Shown: positions 15,794 to 21,805 of the stretch, one piece after another
How positions within the stretch are numbered: position 1 is the stretch's first letter
How the letters are laid out: each line of letters begins with the position of its first letter
Origin: a virus
DNA length: 31,000 bases
Strand: one strand, 5' to 3'
IMG/VR virus record: IMGVR_UViG_3300043449_000698
Coordinates: 1-31,000 of that record
Notes under the pieces: generated by a model
Seen by the model: the letters and a program-made list of their open reading frames with translations, nothing else
Database searches by the model: none
Told to the model about the DNA's origin: nothing
Made by a program: the position numbers and the translations under genes

Positions 15794-15840
15794 GCTTGCA
15801 GAACTGCTTGCAGAACTGCTTGCAGAACTGCTTGCAGATG
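15794..15840 (+). repeat. 12-bp tandem repeat GCTTGCAGAACT
   Basis: Three full copies (15794-15805, 15806-15817, 15818-15829) plus a partial fourth (15830-15838). Its core GCTTGCAGA is present inverted at 15493-15501 beside the 24-bp palindrome, so the same protein may bind both ends of the control region. Confidence 0.85.
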
Positions 15841-15904
15841 CCCTCGCTGTCCGATCCTGTGGCCGATCTTTTCGAACCCCCAAAACGGGGGTATGATTTA
15901 CGAC

Positions 15905-16288
15905 ATGATGCCGAACCCAGTGACGCACCCGACTGACACCTCCGACTTCGTCGTATCGTGCGACGGCGAGGCCGAGCTGATCGAAACCAAAGCCGGGCGC
16001 TGGTGGAAGCGTAAGGGTCGCATCGTCATCGAGCTGGACGATCCGAACATCTATTCCGTTCGCGCCATGACGCCTGCCGCGCGGCGCTGGCTGCGCAAGC
16101 ACGGGATCCGGGCGGTGCAGCCGAGGGGCGACAGCGCCGAGCGCGAGCCGGACCACGACGCCCTCGCGATCATCACGCCGCTCGACACTGACACAGTGCA
16201 GACGCTCGCTATGCGCCTCCTGCAGTGCGGATTTGTGGTCAATGGGTTCAATAAATCGAGCGACGACGTCCGCGTCACGCTGAATTAA
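15905..16288 (+). CDS. First rightward gene, unknown function
   Basis: 127 residues from ATG 15905; an in-frame ATG at 15893 and one at 15908 are alternatives. An imperfectly placed GGGGG lies in a hairpin (ACCCCC 15876-15881 with GGGGGT 15887-15892) that could hide the ribosome binding site. The protein has GEAELIETKAGRWWKRKGRI, ELDDPNIYSVRAMTPAARRW and HDALAIITPLDTDTVQTLAM, ending VTLN. No family recognised; a small alpha/beta protein, possibly an early host-takeover factor. GC-rich codon use matches neighbours. The 13-bp repeat array begins right at its stop codon. Confidence 0.7.
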   Translation: MMPNPVTHPTDTSDFVVSCDGEAELIETKAGRWWKRKGRIVIELDDPNIYSVRAMTPAARRWLRKHGIRAVQPRGDSAEREPDHDALAIITPLDTDTVQTLAMRLLQCGFVVNGFNKSSDDVRVTLN

Positions 16289-16289
16289 T

Positions 16290-16484
16290 CGGCCAATTTA
16301 ATCGGCCAATTTAATCGGCCAATTTAACCCGCCAATTTAACCGGCCAATTTAACCCGCCAATTTAACCGGCCAATTTAACCGGCCAATTTAATCGGCCAA
16401 TTTAACCGGCCAATTTAATCGGCCAATTTAACCGGCCAATTTAATCGGCCAATTTAATCGGCCAATTTAATCCGCCGATTTGCT
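16290..16484 (+). repeat. 13-bp direct repeat array, about 15 units
   Basis: Units of exactly 13 bp, consensus CSGCCAATTTAAY, run without spacers from 16290 to 16471 (14 units); a degenerate fifteenth (CCGCCGATTTGCT) ends at 16484. Unit variants differ only at position 2 (G or C) and position 13 (T or C), and the T/C variants alternate in part. The period is not a multiple of three and each unit carries TAA, so it is not coding. Each unit has an AATTTAA core between GC blocks. Confidence 0.95.
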
Positions 16485-16557
16485 TAAATATAACCCTATG
16501 GTTTCAAAGCTAATTCTCTCTTATGTCCCGAAACCCCCACCGGGACCGGGACATCCC

Positions 16558-16640
16558 CGCCAATTTGCCGATTTAATCCGCCAATTTAATCGGCCAATTT
16601 AATCCGCCGCCGATTTGCCGATTTATTCTGCCGATTTCCG
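16558..16640 (+). repeat. Second, degenerate cluster of the 13-bp repeat
   Basis: Related units recur about 75 bp after the main array: CCGCCAATTTG, CCGATTTAAT, CCGCCAATTTAAT, CGGCCAATTTAAT, CCGCCGCCGATTTG, CCGATTTATT, CTGCCGATTTCC. Lengths vary from 10 to 14 bp, as in an ageing array. Confidence 0.8.
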
Positions 16641-16683
16641 GGCCAGCGGGCTAAACCCTTGATATCGCTATTAAACAAAGCGC

Positions 16684-16713
16684 TTGCATGGAGTAAGCGT
16701 TTGGCCGTATTGT
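16684..16713 (+). promoter_or_regulatory. Candidate early promoter
   Basis: TTGCAT (16684-16689), 18-bp spacer, TATTGT (16708-16713), about 32 bp before ATG 16745 with AGGGAC as ribosome binding site. Hexamers match consensus at four of six positions each. GCTTGCA, as in the 12-bp repeats, overlaps the -35, and CGCTT/AAGCG flank the site as a short inverted repeat. Confidence 0.5.
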
Positions 16714-16744
16714 GCTTGTGTTGAAACCAACAAGGGACACCGCC

Positions 16745-17227
16745 ATGACCGACCTCGCCGACGCCCTCGCCGCCCACAAGCCTGCTCTGGCGCAGTACTA
16801 CGCCGCCAGAGTCGAGCGCCGCTTCGCCAATCTTGTTCAGCGGTTCGGCTCGGGGCTTCGCGGGGTTTACAGTTCCGACGCCGCCACCCTCTGGCAGAGC
16901 ATCGCCGGTCTGGCTAGGCGCGTGAACGGAGTTGTGGTTCTCGACGCCGAGCGTGTCGCTGCCGCCGCGGCAGAGTTCGCCGACGCCACCGTCGCCGCGT
17001 GGGAAGGCAAAATTCAGTCCAAGCTGGGCGAACTCGAAGAGGCGAGCGTGTCTCACCTCGACGGCTACCGCTTCCTGATCTGCGGTCTGAAAGCTGGCCG
17101 CAAAGTGCGGATCGAGCAGGACATGATCCTGAACTTCTCGTCGAAGGGCACGCCCTTCAACCAGTTCCCGGCGCGTATTTACGTCGACGGGAAATTCACC
17201 CCCGCCGCTAAATACGCGGCGCTCTGA
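16745..17227 (+). CDS. Conserved phage protein, unknown function
   Basis: 160 residues from ATG 16745, chosen over an upstream in-frame ATG at 16712 that lies inside the promoter region. The N-terminal ~100 residues are helical and Ala-rich (LADALAAHKPALAQYYAARV, AAAAEFADATVAAWEGKIQS). The C-terminal part, LKAGRKVRIEQDMILNFSSK then GTPFNQFPARIYVDGKFTPA, resembles a conserved ending seen in many small early phage proteins. No catalytic motif is seen. It is the first gene behind the repeat array and candidate early promoter, which suggests an abundant early product. Confidence 0.75.
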   Translation: MTDLADALAAHKPALAQYYAARVERRFANLVQRFGSGLRGVYSSDAATLWQSIAGLARRVNGVVVLDAERVAAAAAEFADATVAAWEGKIQSKLGELEEASVSHLDGYRFLICGLKAGRKVRIEQDMILNFSSKGTPFNQFPARIYVDGKFTPAAKYAAL

Positions 17228-17234
17228 CCAACCG

Positions 17235-17256
17235 GGGGGCCGGGCAACCGGCCCCC
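17235..17256 (+). terminator. GNRA-loop hairpin, copy 1
   Basis: Arms GGGGGCCGG (17235-17243) and CCGGCCCCC (17248-17256) close on a GCAA tetraloop. It is located after a stop codon and just before AAGGAG of the next gene. No T-run follows. An identical 22-nt element is at 18479-18500. Likely an mRNA stability/processing element. Confidence 0.7.
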
Positions 17257-17276
17257 ATCACCCAAGGAGAAACGCA

Positions 17277-17477
17277 ATGACCGACGACATCACATTCATC
17301 CCGCTGGCGGACGGCGACTACCGCCTCCGCATCGTCTCCGACGCCGCGCGCGAGCTGTTCGCGCTCGACTACCCGCGCTATCAAGACGGCGTCGACCTGA
17401 CGCCCGACGAGTGCGACGACCTGATCGAGGTTTGCCGCTATGAGCACCTCACCGCCAACGGCTGGAGGTTCAGATAA
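17277..17477 (+). CDS. Small acidic early protein
   Basis: 66 residues with an AAGGAG ribosome binding site 7 bases before ATG. Sequence TDDITFIPLADGDYRLRIVS, LFALDYPRYQDGVDLTPDEC, DDLIEVCRYEHLTANGWRF. Acidic with an Asp-rich middle. No family recognised. It is coupled to the next gene by TAATG. Confidence 0.7.
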   Translation: MTDDITFIPLADGDYRLRIVSDAARELFALDYPRYQDGVDLTPDECDDLIEVCRYEHLTANGWRFR

Positions 17478-17695
17478 TGAGCGAGGGCCCGTTCCTTTAC
17501 GCGCCGAGGTTGCGCCCGCCGGGCACCGCCACGCTGCCTCGGGGCGGCTGGCGCCTTGTCGCCGCGCCGGTCGACACCGCCTATCTGCGCCCGGACCTGC
17601 CCTGCCACGCCTGGCGCCGCTACGGCATCATCGCCTACGACACGCCGCTCAGTGAGGCGGATATCGAAGCGTTCGCGTTGGAGGTGCTGTCATGA
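17477..17695 (+). CDS. Small early protein, unknown
   Basis: 72 residues, GGAGGTTCAGATA before ATG 17477. Pro/Arg-rich N-terminus (LYAPRLRPPGTATLPRGGWR), then CHAWRRYGIIAYDTPLSEAD and ALEVLS. No recognised domain. Overlaps both neighbours (TAATG in front, ATGA behind), so part of a tight early operon. Confidence 0.65.
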   Translation: MSEGPFLYAPRLRPPGTATLPRGGWRLVAAPVDTAYLRPDLPCHAWRRYGIIAYDTPLSEADIEAFALEVLS

Positions 17696-17865
17696 CCGAC
17701 AACACAACGCCCTTCAGGCCGCCCCTGAAGCCCGTCCCGGCGGCAACCCGCTGCCGGTGCGGGGCGTGGCTGCCCCACGGCTCCACGGCCCGGAAAACGC
17801 CGCACGGCGAGTACTACGACTGCTATGCCTGTCGCCCCCGCGACGCTGAACCTGTGAGGTACTAA
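17692..17865 (+). CDS. 57-residue zinc-ribbon-like protein
   Basis: ATG at 17692 overlapping the previous stop, TAA at 17863-17865. Four cysteines are spaced as a small metal site: CRC (C21, C23) and CYAC (C44, C47), with GAWLPHGSTARKTPHGEYYD between them. Pro-rich N-terminus. Small phage zinc proteins often bind nucleic acid or host RNA polymerase, but there is no direct evidence here. Confidence 0.65.
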   Translation: MTDNTTPFRPPLKPVPAATRCRCGAWLPHGSTARKTPHGEYYDCYACRPRDAEPVRY

Positions 17866-17868
17866 GAC

Positions 17869-18126
17869 ATGCCGCGAATATCTGAAGGAGAGGCCACATA
17901 TTACGCCGTCCTGACGCTCCGGGGCCTTGGTTTTAAAGTCAAGCGCAACCCCGGCGCTAGGAACGCTCACGCCGTGCAAGGCGTCGCGGTGACGACAGAA
18001 CAGCTACTGATCCTCGCCCGCATGGCGAAAGACGTGCAGCAGCGAGCGCACGAGATGGTGCGACAGGACGCCGCACAAGCACCGGTGCAAGAGTGCACTT
18101 GCAAGAAAAAACGGGGCGTGATTTAA
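17869..18126 (+). CDS. Small early protein with Cys/Lys tail
   Basis: 85 residues from ATG 17869. YYAVLTLRGLGFKVKRNPGA, then VAVTTEQLLILARMAKDVQQ (helical) and a tail ECTCKKKRGVI. No family recognised. The start has little Shine-Dalgarno, so coupling to the gene 3 bp upstream is likely. Confidence 0.65.
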   Translation: MPRISEGEATYYAVLTLRGLGFKVKRNPGARNAHAVQGVAVTTEQLLILARMAKDVQQRAHEMVRQDAAQAPVQECTCKKKRGVI

Positions 18127-18162
18127 CTACGTCATCGAATCGGTCAACAGGAGGGACACCAC

Positions 18163-18471
18163 ATGACCAATGTAGCTTACATCACGAACGTATCGCCCAT
18201 CGACCGCCTCGGCGCGATCCGCGCCCAGATCGCGGATCTCAAGAAAATTGAGGACGCGATCCTCGCTGAGGTGAAAGATCTCGGCGTCGGCGAGTACGAC
18301 GGCGCGGATTATCGCGCCACGGTTTCTGAAGTCGCCGAGCGCAAGTCGCTCGACGTGAAGGCCGCGGAAGAGAAGCTCATCGAGCTGGGCGTCGACGGTC
18401 GCTGGTTCTCGCGCAACCAGAAGACCACCAAGGGGTACACGACGGTGCGCGTCACCGCTCGCAAGTCGTAA
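18163..18471 (+). CDS. Small coiled-coil early protein
   Basis: 102 residues after AGGAGGGACACCAC. N-terminal helix IDRLGAIRAQIADLKKIEDA and ILAEVKDLGVGEYDGADYRA, then TVSEVAERKSLDVKAAEEKL and a basic end (TTKGYTTVRVTARKS). The arrangement of a short coiled coil, an (Y/F)RATVSE strand and a DVKAAEEKL helix is common in uncharacterised phage proteins of Gp157-like size. Its 36-bp leader contains one of the very few GANTC sites in the window (GAATC 18137-18141). Confidence 0.7.
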   Translation: MTNVAYITNVSPIDRLGAIRAQIADLKKIEDAILAEVKDLGVGEYDGADYRATVSEVAERKSLDVKAAEEKLIELGVDGRWFSRNQKTTKGYTTVRVTARKS

Positions 18472-18478
18472 CGGCAAC

Positions 18479-18500
18479 GGGGGCCGGGCAACCGGCCCCC
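18479..18500 (+). terminator. GNRA-loop hairpin, copy 2
   Basis: Same 22-nt element as at 17235-17256: GGGGGCCGG, GCAA, CCGGCCCCC, again just after a stop and ~20 bases before the next start. The two copies bracket a block of five small genes. Confidence 0.7.
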
Positions 18501-18520
18501 CCTAACCAAGGGACAAAACA

Positions 18521-18670
18521 ATGGGGATCTACATACCACCGGAACCGCCGCGCCGCCGCGTCGTTGAGTTCCTCGGCTATTTCGGCGCAACCGTCCTGCT
18601 CGGCACTATGCTGATCTCAACGCTAGTGCTCGTGTATATTCTTGGCGAGATTGTGGTGGGGGTGTCATGA
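18521..18670 (+). CDS. 49-residue membrane protein
   Basis: ATG 18521 preceded by AAGGGACAAAACA; TGA 18668-18670. MGIYIPPEPPRRRVVEFLGY is a short basic, Pro-rich N-terminus followed by one transmembrane helix (FGATVLLGTMLISTLVLVYI). Positive-inside rule suggests a cytoplasmic N-terminus. No family recognised; possible superinfection or host-membrane factor. Confidence 0.65.
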   Translation: MGIYIPPEPPRRRVVEFLGYFGATVLLGTMLISTLVLVYILGEIVVGVS

Positions 18671-18834
18671 GCAATCTCGCCACACATTTTGCCCGCGTTC
18701 ATATCACGACAACTCTGGCGGGTCTTGATCTTTGCGCCGCGCAGGATCCCAGCCGCGAGGCCTTGTTCAAGGGGTTTCAGGACAGCCTGCGCGACATGCT
18801 GATCGCGCTGGAGGAGGAAGAGGGCGATGCGTAA
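18667..18834 (+). CDS. 55-residue acidic-tailed protein
   Basis: ATG 18667 overlaps the previous stop by 4 bases. SNLATHFARVHITTTLAGLD, REALFKGFQDSLRDMLIALE, then EEEEGDA. Mostly helical. No family recognised; overlaps next start by 8 bases. Confidence 0.6.
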   Translation: MSNLATHFARVHITTTLAGLDLCAAQDPSREALFKGFQDSLRDMLIALEEEEGDA

Positions 18835-18997
18835 AATAATCACTGATTACGTTTGCCCGCCCATCCCAACGAGCCGCTACGATTGGTGCGCATGGTTCGA
18901 AGACGACGAACCGGACAGCCACGGGAATATGCTCGTGGGTTGGGGCGCGACGGAAGAGGACGCAATTGAGGATCTGCGCGAATGCTCCGAGAGCTAA
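18827..18997 (+). CDS. 56-residue conserved small phage protein
   Basis: ATG 18827, with GGAGGAAGAGGGCG before it inside the upstream gene. Contains SRYDWCAWFEDDEPDSHGNM and VGWGATEEDAIEDLRE; the YDW, GxGxTEEEAI-like pattern is frequent in short proteins of many phages and plasmids. Function unknown to me. Confidence 0.65.
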   Translation: MRKIITDYVCPPIPTSRYDWCAWFEDDEPDSHGNMLVGWGATEEDAIEDLRECSES

Positions 18998-19278
18998 TCC
19001 TCATGGCGTCTGTTGCGCTAGGCTTGGGGATGGCAGTGTGGGGCCTGACACGCCCCTGCCCATCTCTTGAGCCGCACATTGGAACATCACGCTTGAGTGG
19101 AGCTTACGGGAGGGTCGATGACCAAATACTTTACTGCCCCTCATCCTACGGGTGCTTGGTCTGGGCTGTAGTAGAGGGTCGGATCACGGTCTGGACGACA
19201 GACCATGCCGGAGCGCAGAGGATACCAGAAACGCTAGACGCGGCGACGGATTTTGTGGTCGGACTGAAAACATATTGA
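18982..19278 (+). CDS. Membrane-anchored small protein
   Basis: 98 residues from ATG 18982 (GAGGAT upstream), overlapping the previous gene by 16 bases; ATG 19003 is an alternative. N-terminal hydrophobic helix (LILMASVALGLGMAVWGL) followed by TRPC could be a signal anchor or a lipoprotein-like signal, although the Cys is not in a clean lipobox. The rest (QILYCPSSYGCLVWAVVEGR) is a small presumably periplasmic domain with Cys pairs. Exported phage proteins of this kind can act in exclusion or lysis; no direct evidence. Confidence 0.6.
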   Translation: MLRELILMASVALGLGMAVWGLTRPCPSLEPHIGTSRLSGAYGRVDDQILYCPSSYGCLVWAVVEGRITVWTTDHAGAQRIPETLDAATDFVVGLKTY

Positions 19279-19288
19279 TGAGGCAGCT

Positions 19289-19651
19289 ATGACACAATTT
19301 CACAATGTGAATTATGGCCGCGCTTATGTGTTAAGAAGCACAGCGAGGAAAATAGCCCCGTATCGCGAGGAAGTAGCTGTAAGCCGCGACAGTAAGTGGC
19401 GGAAGCTAAAGGTAATAATCTTGCAGCAAGGGGTGTTTTTACGCGAGGGCGATGGGAAAACCATTCCCGTCACTTACAAGTGGGCTGTAGATCAATTGGA
19501 GTCTTTCAGAATATGCTTGCCGCCTTGGCGCGCTAAGAAGATTTATCAAAACCTGTTACGCCGACCATCAGGTGGCGGACCCGTTATAGTGTCGCGAAAG
19601 CAGATTGCGTGGGCGCAATCTCTAAGAGCGCGTGCCGAAACTGTTAAATAG
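19289..19651 (+). CDS. Basic protein, unknown
   Basis: 120 residues, Arg/Lys-rich: TARKIAPYREEVAVSRDSKW, PVTYKWAVDQLESFRICLPP, RKQIAWAQSLRARAETVK. No recognised domain; basic charge suggests nucleic-acid binding. Lower GC than the structural operon, as for several genes between 19 and 22 kb, hinting at a different origin for this segment. Confidence 0.6.
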   Translation: MTQFHNVNYGRAYVLRSTARKIAPYREEVAVSRDSKWRKLKVIILQQGVFLREGDGKTIPVTYKWAVDQLESFRICLPPWRAKKIYQNLLRRPSGGGPVIVSRKQIAWAQSLRARAETVK

Positions 19652-19676
19652 CGCAACGTATTTAGGAGAGGCTTAG

Positions 19677-19898
19677 ATGCAGACGCGCCGAATGTCGTGG
19701 CTTGAGGCGACCACAAATACGATTGTCGGTTTCCTCGTTGCGCTGGCGACGCAGTACGCCGTCTTTCCGTTTGCGGGCATAGAGCTTGACGCCGGCGGCC
19801 ACGTTCTCGTCGCGGTGCCGTTCGTTCTGACGTCGATCCTGCGCGGTTTCTTGCTGCGCCGTTTCTTTAATTGGGTGGACAGCCGATGCGGGCGCTGA
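19677..19898 (+). CDS. Two-helix membrane protein (DUF7220-like)
   Basis: 73 residues after TAGGAGAGG. SWLEATTNTIVGFLVALATQ, YAVFPFAGIEL and VPFVLTSILRGFLLRRFFNW follow the pattern I associate with DUF7220, a small phage membrane protein family of unknown function: two transmembrane helices and a basic C-terminus. Overlaps the next small membrane gene by 13 bases. Confidence 0.7.
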   Translation: MQTRRMSWLEATTNTIVGFLVALATQYAVFPFAGIELDAGGHVLVAVPFVLTSILRGFLLRRFFNWVDSRCGR

Positions 19899-20047
19899 TC
19901 GCAAATAACTGGCCGATGATGGCGGCTATGGTCTTATACACCATCCAAAGTGTACTTTCCCTGCGTAGCGGAAACGTAGGGATCGGCATCGCTTTCATCT
20001 TCTACGCCCTCGCGAACGTGGGGCTGATGCTGGCGAACAAGCCGTGA
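19886..20047 (+). CDS. 53-residue two-helix membrane protein
   Basis: ATG 19886 to TGA 20045-20047. NNWPMMAAMVLYTIQSVLSL and IGIAFIFYALANVGLMLANK form two hydrophobic helices joined by RSGNVG. The pairing with the preceding membrane protein suggests they act together in the inner membrane. Function unknown. Confidence 0.65.
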   Translation: MRALIANNWPMMAAMVLYTIQSVLSLRSGNVGIGIAFIFYALANVGLMLANKP

Positions 20048-20087
20048 TAAACTCCGCGCACGGAACGATGGGGACTAGCGATTAACC

Positions 20088-20103
20088 CGCGCCTGCTGGC
20101 GCG
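20088..20103 (+). other. Short hairpin before metallophosphatase gene
   Basis: CGCGCC (20088-20093), loop TGCT, GGCGCG (20098-20103), followed by AGGGGGG, the likely ribosome binding site of the 20118 gene. Could limit access to that site. Confidence 0.4.
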
Positions 20104-20117
20104 CAGGGGGGCATAAG

Positions 20118-21185
20118 ATGCCGGTAGCACCGTTATCAGACGAGATATTAAAAGACGTTATTGAGGCGATGCGAAAAAACGGCGGCAATAAAGCCGCCGC
20201 TGCGCGAGACCTAGGCATTCCACGCCCGACACTTCAAAGCCGCGTCGAAATTGCTAAGGCTAAGTTTAAGTTGGGCGATGATCTTTTGCCCAATGGCGCA
20301 GCGACACACATTGTCATTCAGCCGCCCTCAGAAGACATGCCTGTCGAAGAATTGATTGCGTGGCGCAAGAAGCAATTTGAGAAAAAGCGCGCGCACAAAG
20401 AGGCCGCCAAATTAATCGACATTCATATTAAAATGCATGGGCCGATTGGCATCGTGCATATCGGCGACCCGCACGTTGATGATGACGGCACGGACATCGC
20501 GCTCATCGAAGAACACCTGAAGATCATTAAAGACACGCAGGGGATGTACGCAGGGAACCTTGGCGACCTTCAGAACAACTGGATCGGACGGCTGGCCCGT
20601 CTGTACGCGGAACAAGGGACTACCCACAAACAAGCGTGGCAGCTCGTCGAATGGATGATGACAAGCGTCGAGTGGCTATATCTCGTCGGGGGTAACCACG
20701 ACGCATGGTCAGGGCAGGGCGATCCGCTAACCTGGATTATGAAAAATAGGAACACAGCGTTCCAGTACCACGGGGCGCGGATGAACCTGATGTTTCCAAA
20801 TAAAAAAGAAGTCCGCATAAACGCCCGCCACGACTTCAACGGCCACAGTATGTGGAACCCGGCACACGGTCCCATGAAAGCTGTGCAAGGCGGTTGGAGG
20901 GATCACATATTAACTTGTGGTCATAAACACACTAGTTTTATAGGCGGCCCGTTGAAAGACCCAGCGTCGGGCTTGCTGTCTTGGGCGATACGTTGCGCAG
21001 GATATAAAACATTCGACAGGTATGCGGAAGATTTAGGCTTGCCGGATCAAAACGCATTCCCAAGCGTCGTCACTATTATTGATCCACGGTATGCGGATGA
21101 TGACCCACGTCTCATCCACGTTGTTCCAGATGTAGAGCAGGGCGCAGATTTCTTGCAATTCTTACGGAGGAAGGCGGGTGTGTGA
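20118..21185 (+). CDS. HTH-metallophosphatase fusion protein
   Basis: 355 residues. Residues ~10-50 (VIEAMRKNGGNKAAAARDLG then IPRPTLQSRVEIAKAKF) form a Fis/NtrC-type helix-turn-helix. From ~110 a calcineurin-like phosphoesterase follows: GDPHVD (D117, H119), GNLGD (D150), GGNHD (N193, H194, D195), RHDFNGH (H238) and CGHKHT (H269, H271), i.e. all metal-ligand motifs. Such enzymes hydrolyse phosphodiesters in nucleic acids or nucleotides. The HTH could place the nuclease on DNA or regulate the gene itself. The fusion is known in phage genomes but its role is not. Overlaps the next gene by one base (TGATG). Confidence 0.8.
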   Translation: MPVAPLSDEILKDVIEAMRKNGGNKAAAARDLGIPRPTLQSRVEIAKAKFKLGDDLLPNGAATHIVIQPPSEDMPVEELIAWRKKQFEKKRAHKEAAKLIDIHIKMHGPIGIVHIGDPHVDDDGTDIALIEEHLKIIKDTQGMYAGNLGDLQNNWIGRLARLYAEQGTTHKQAWQLVEWMMTSVEWLYLVGGNHDAWSGQGDPLTWIMKNRNTAFQYHGARMNLMFPNKKEVRINARHDFNGHSMWNPAHGPMKAVQGGWRDHILTCGHKHTSFIGGPLKDPASGLLSWAIRCAGYKTFDRYAEDLGLPDQNAFPSVVTIIDPRYADDDPRLIHVVPDVEQGADFLQFLRRKAGV

Positions 21186-21535
21186 TGCTGCATTTGACGC
21201 CGGACATGCTGGAAGCCTCTTACGAATTGTTGCGCCAGACGCCGCCTTTTAGGAGATGGAAACTGCCTGAGGCGGATGACGTTATATTTCGCGTCATACG
21301 TTCCGACGATGTGCGCGGCACGTTCGAGCTCGTTAAGGGCCGCATGGTGATTTCGATCAGTGGCAAGTGTGTGGGAAATCTGCACAGCCTGAACGCCACA
21401 ATGGCGCACGAGATGGTGCATCTTTACGAAGACACAATACACAACGCGCGGAAAGACGTGATGCATTCGTCAAGGTTCAAGGCGCTTGCGAAGCAGGTCT
21501 GCAAACATCACGGGTTTGACGAGTTACTGTTTTAG
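21185..21535 (+). CDS. SprT-like zinc metalloprotease
   Basis: 116 residues from ATG 21185. LNATMAHEMVHLYEDTIHNA contains HExxH (H75, E76, H79), followed by a downstream His (H94, VMHSSRF) and HHGFDE. This is the compact SprT/Spartan-like arrangement; cellular members remove proteins crosslinked to DNA. In a phage it could clear covalent protein-DNA blocks or restriction proteins, by inference. Small for the family, with no C-terminal zinc domain. Confidence 0.7.
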   Translation: MLHLTPDMLEASYELLRQTPPFRRWKLPEADDVIFRVIRSDDVRGTFELVKGRMVISISGKCVGNLHSLNATMAHEMVHLYEDTIHNARKDVMHSSRFKALAKQVCKHHGFDELLF

Positions 21536-21547
21536 AGGGGTTCTAAA

Positions 21548-21745
21548 GTGAGAAACAGAAGACACGCTGTAAATTTTGATGTTGGGCCGTTTATTTGCAC
21601 GGTGGGGTTCAACCCGGAAACCGGAGCCCCGTGCGAGTTGTTTCTTGTCTCTCGAGGTAAGTCTGGCACGGACCTAGACGATTGGCTGTACGAGCTGGGC
21701 GTGAAGGCGTCGAAGATCATGCAGGACCGGGAACACGAAGAATAG
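21548..21745 (+). CDS. Small TSCPD-like protein
   Basis: 65 residues from a GTG at 21548. RRHAVNFDVGPFICTVGFNP, TGAPCELFLVSRGKSGTDLD, DWLYELGVKASKIMQ follow the TSCPD-like fold seen in short phage proteins related to a ribonucleotide-reductase accessory domain. Ends in an acidic tail. Function in phages unknown. Confidence 0.6.
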   Translation: MRNRRHAVNFDVGPFICTVGFNPETGAPCELFLVSRGKSGTDLDDWLYELGVKASKIMQDREHEE

Positions 21746-21805
21746 CCTTGCAAGGCGTTCCTTTCAGTGTCTATTGTTACCAAGTGATTTGCCGTGGGGG
21801 CATCA
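21745..21805. promoter_or_regulatory. Gap before gcrA with a perfect 12-bp palindrome
   Basis: The 60-bp gap begins with GCCTTGCAAGGC (21745-21756), a perfect palindrome overlapping the stop of the upstream gene. CTTGCAAGGC also occurs in the gap at 25684-25749. Candidate operator; no clear promoter hexamers. Confidence 0.35.

Larger units (their letters stand above)
15411..15892. promoter_or_regulatory. Divergent control region (482 bp, no gene)
   Basis: This stretch separates the leftward late operon from the rightward early genes. It holds the late promoter, a 24-bp perfect palindrome, 16 copies of TGCAGCA (either strand) between 15557 and 15791, a long dyad, a GC-rich hairpin, a 12-bp tandem repeat and a hairpin at the start of the first rightward gene. 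A rightward open frame crosses it, but its product is a Cys/Gln/Ala low-complexity string, so it is not treated as coding. No convincing rightward -35/-10 pair was found here. Confidence 0.75.
16289..16744. promoter_or_regulatory. Gene-free region with iteron-like array and early promoter (456 bp)
   Basis: After the first rightward gene there is no credible frame until 16745. The stretch contains the main 13-bp repeat array, an AT-rich break (TTAAATATAACC near 16484), an inverted repeat (ATGTCCCG 16523-16530 with CGGGACAT 16547-16554), a second smaller repeat cluster and a candidate promoter. This resembles iteron origins or multi-site regulatory regions in layout. Confidence 0.75.

Noticed and set aside
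15398-15892. Long rightward open frame upstream of the first early gene
   Set aside because: The translated product is a Cys/Gln/Ala low-complexity string generated by the GCA-rich repeat region, and it overlaps the late promoter; only the part from about 15893/15905 looks like a protein.
15838-15892. Rightward sigma70 promoter directly after the 12-bp repeats
   Set aside because: TTGCAG at 15832 has no acceptable -10 hexamer at 16-18 bp; evidence too weak to list.
16290-16484. CRISPR array
   Set aside because: Repeats are 13 bp and abut directly, with no spacers and no cas genes nearby.
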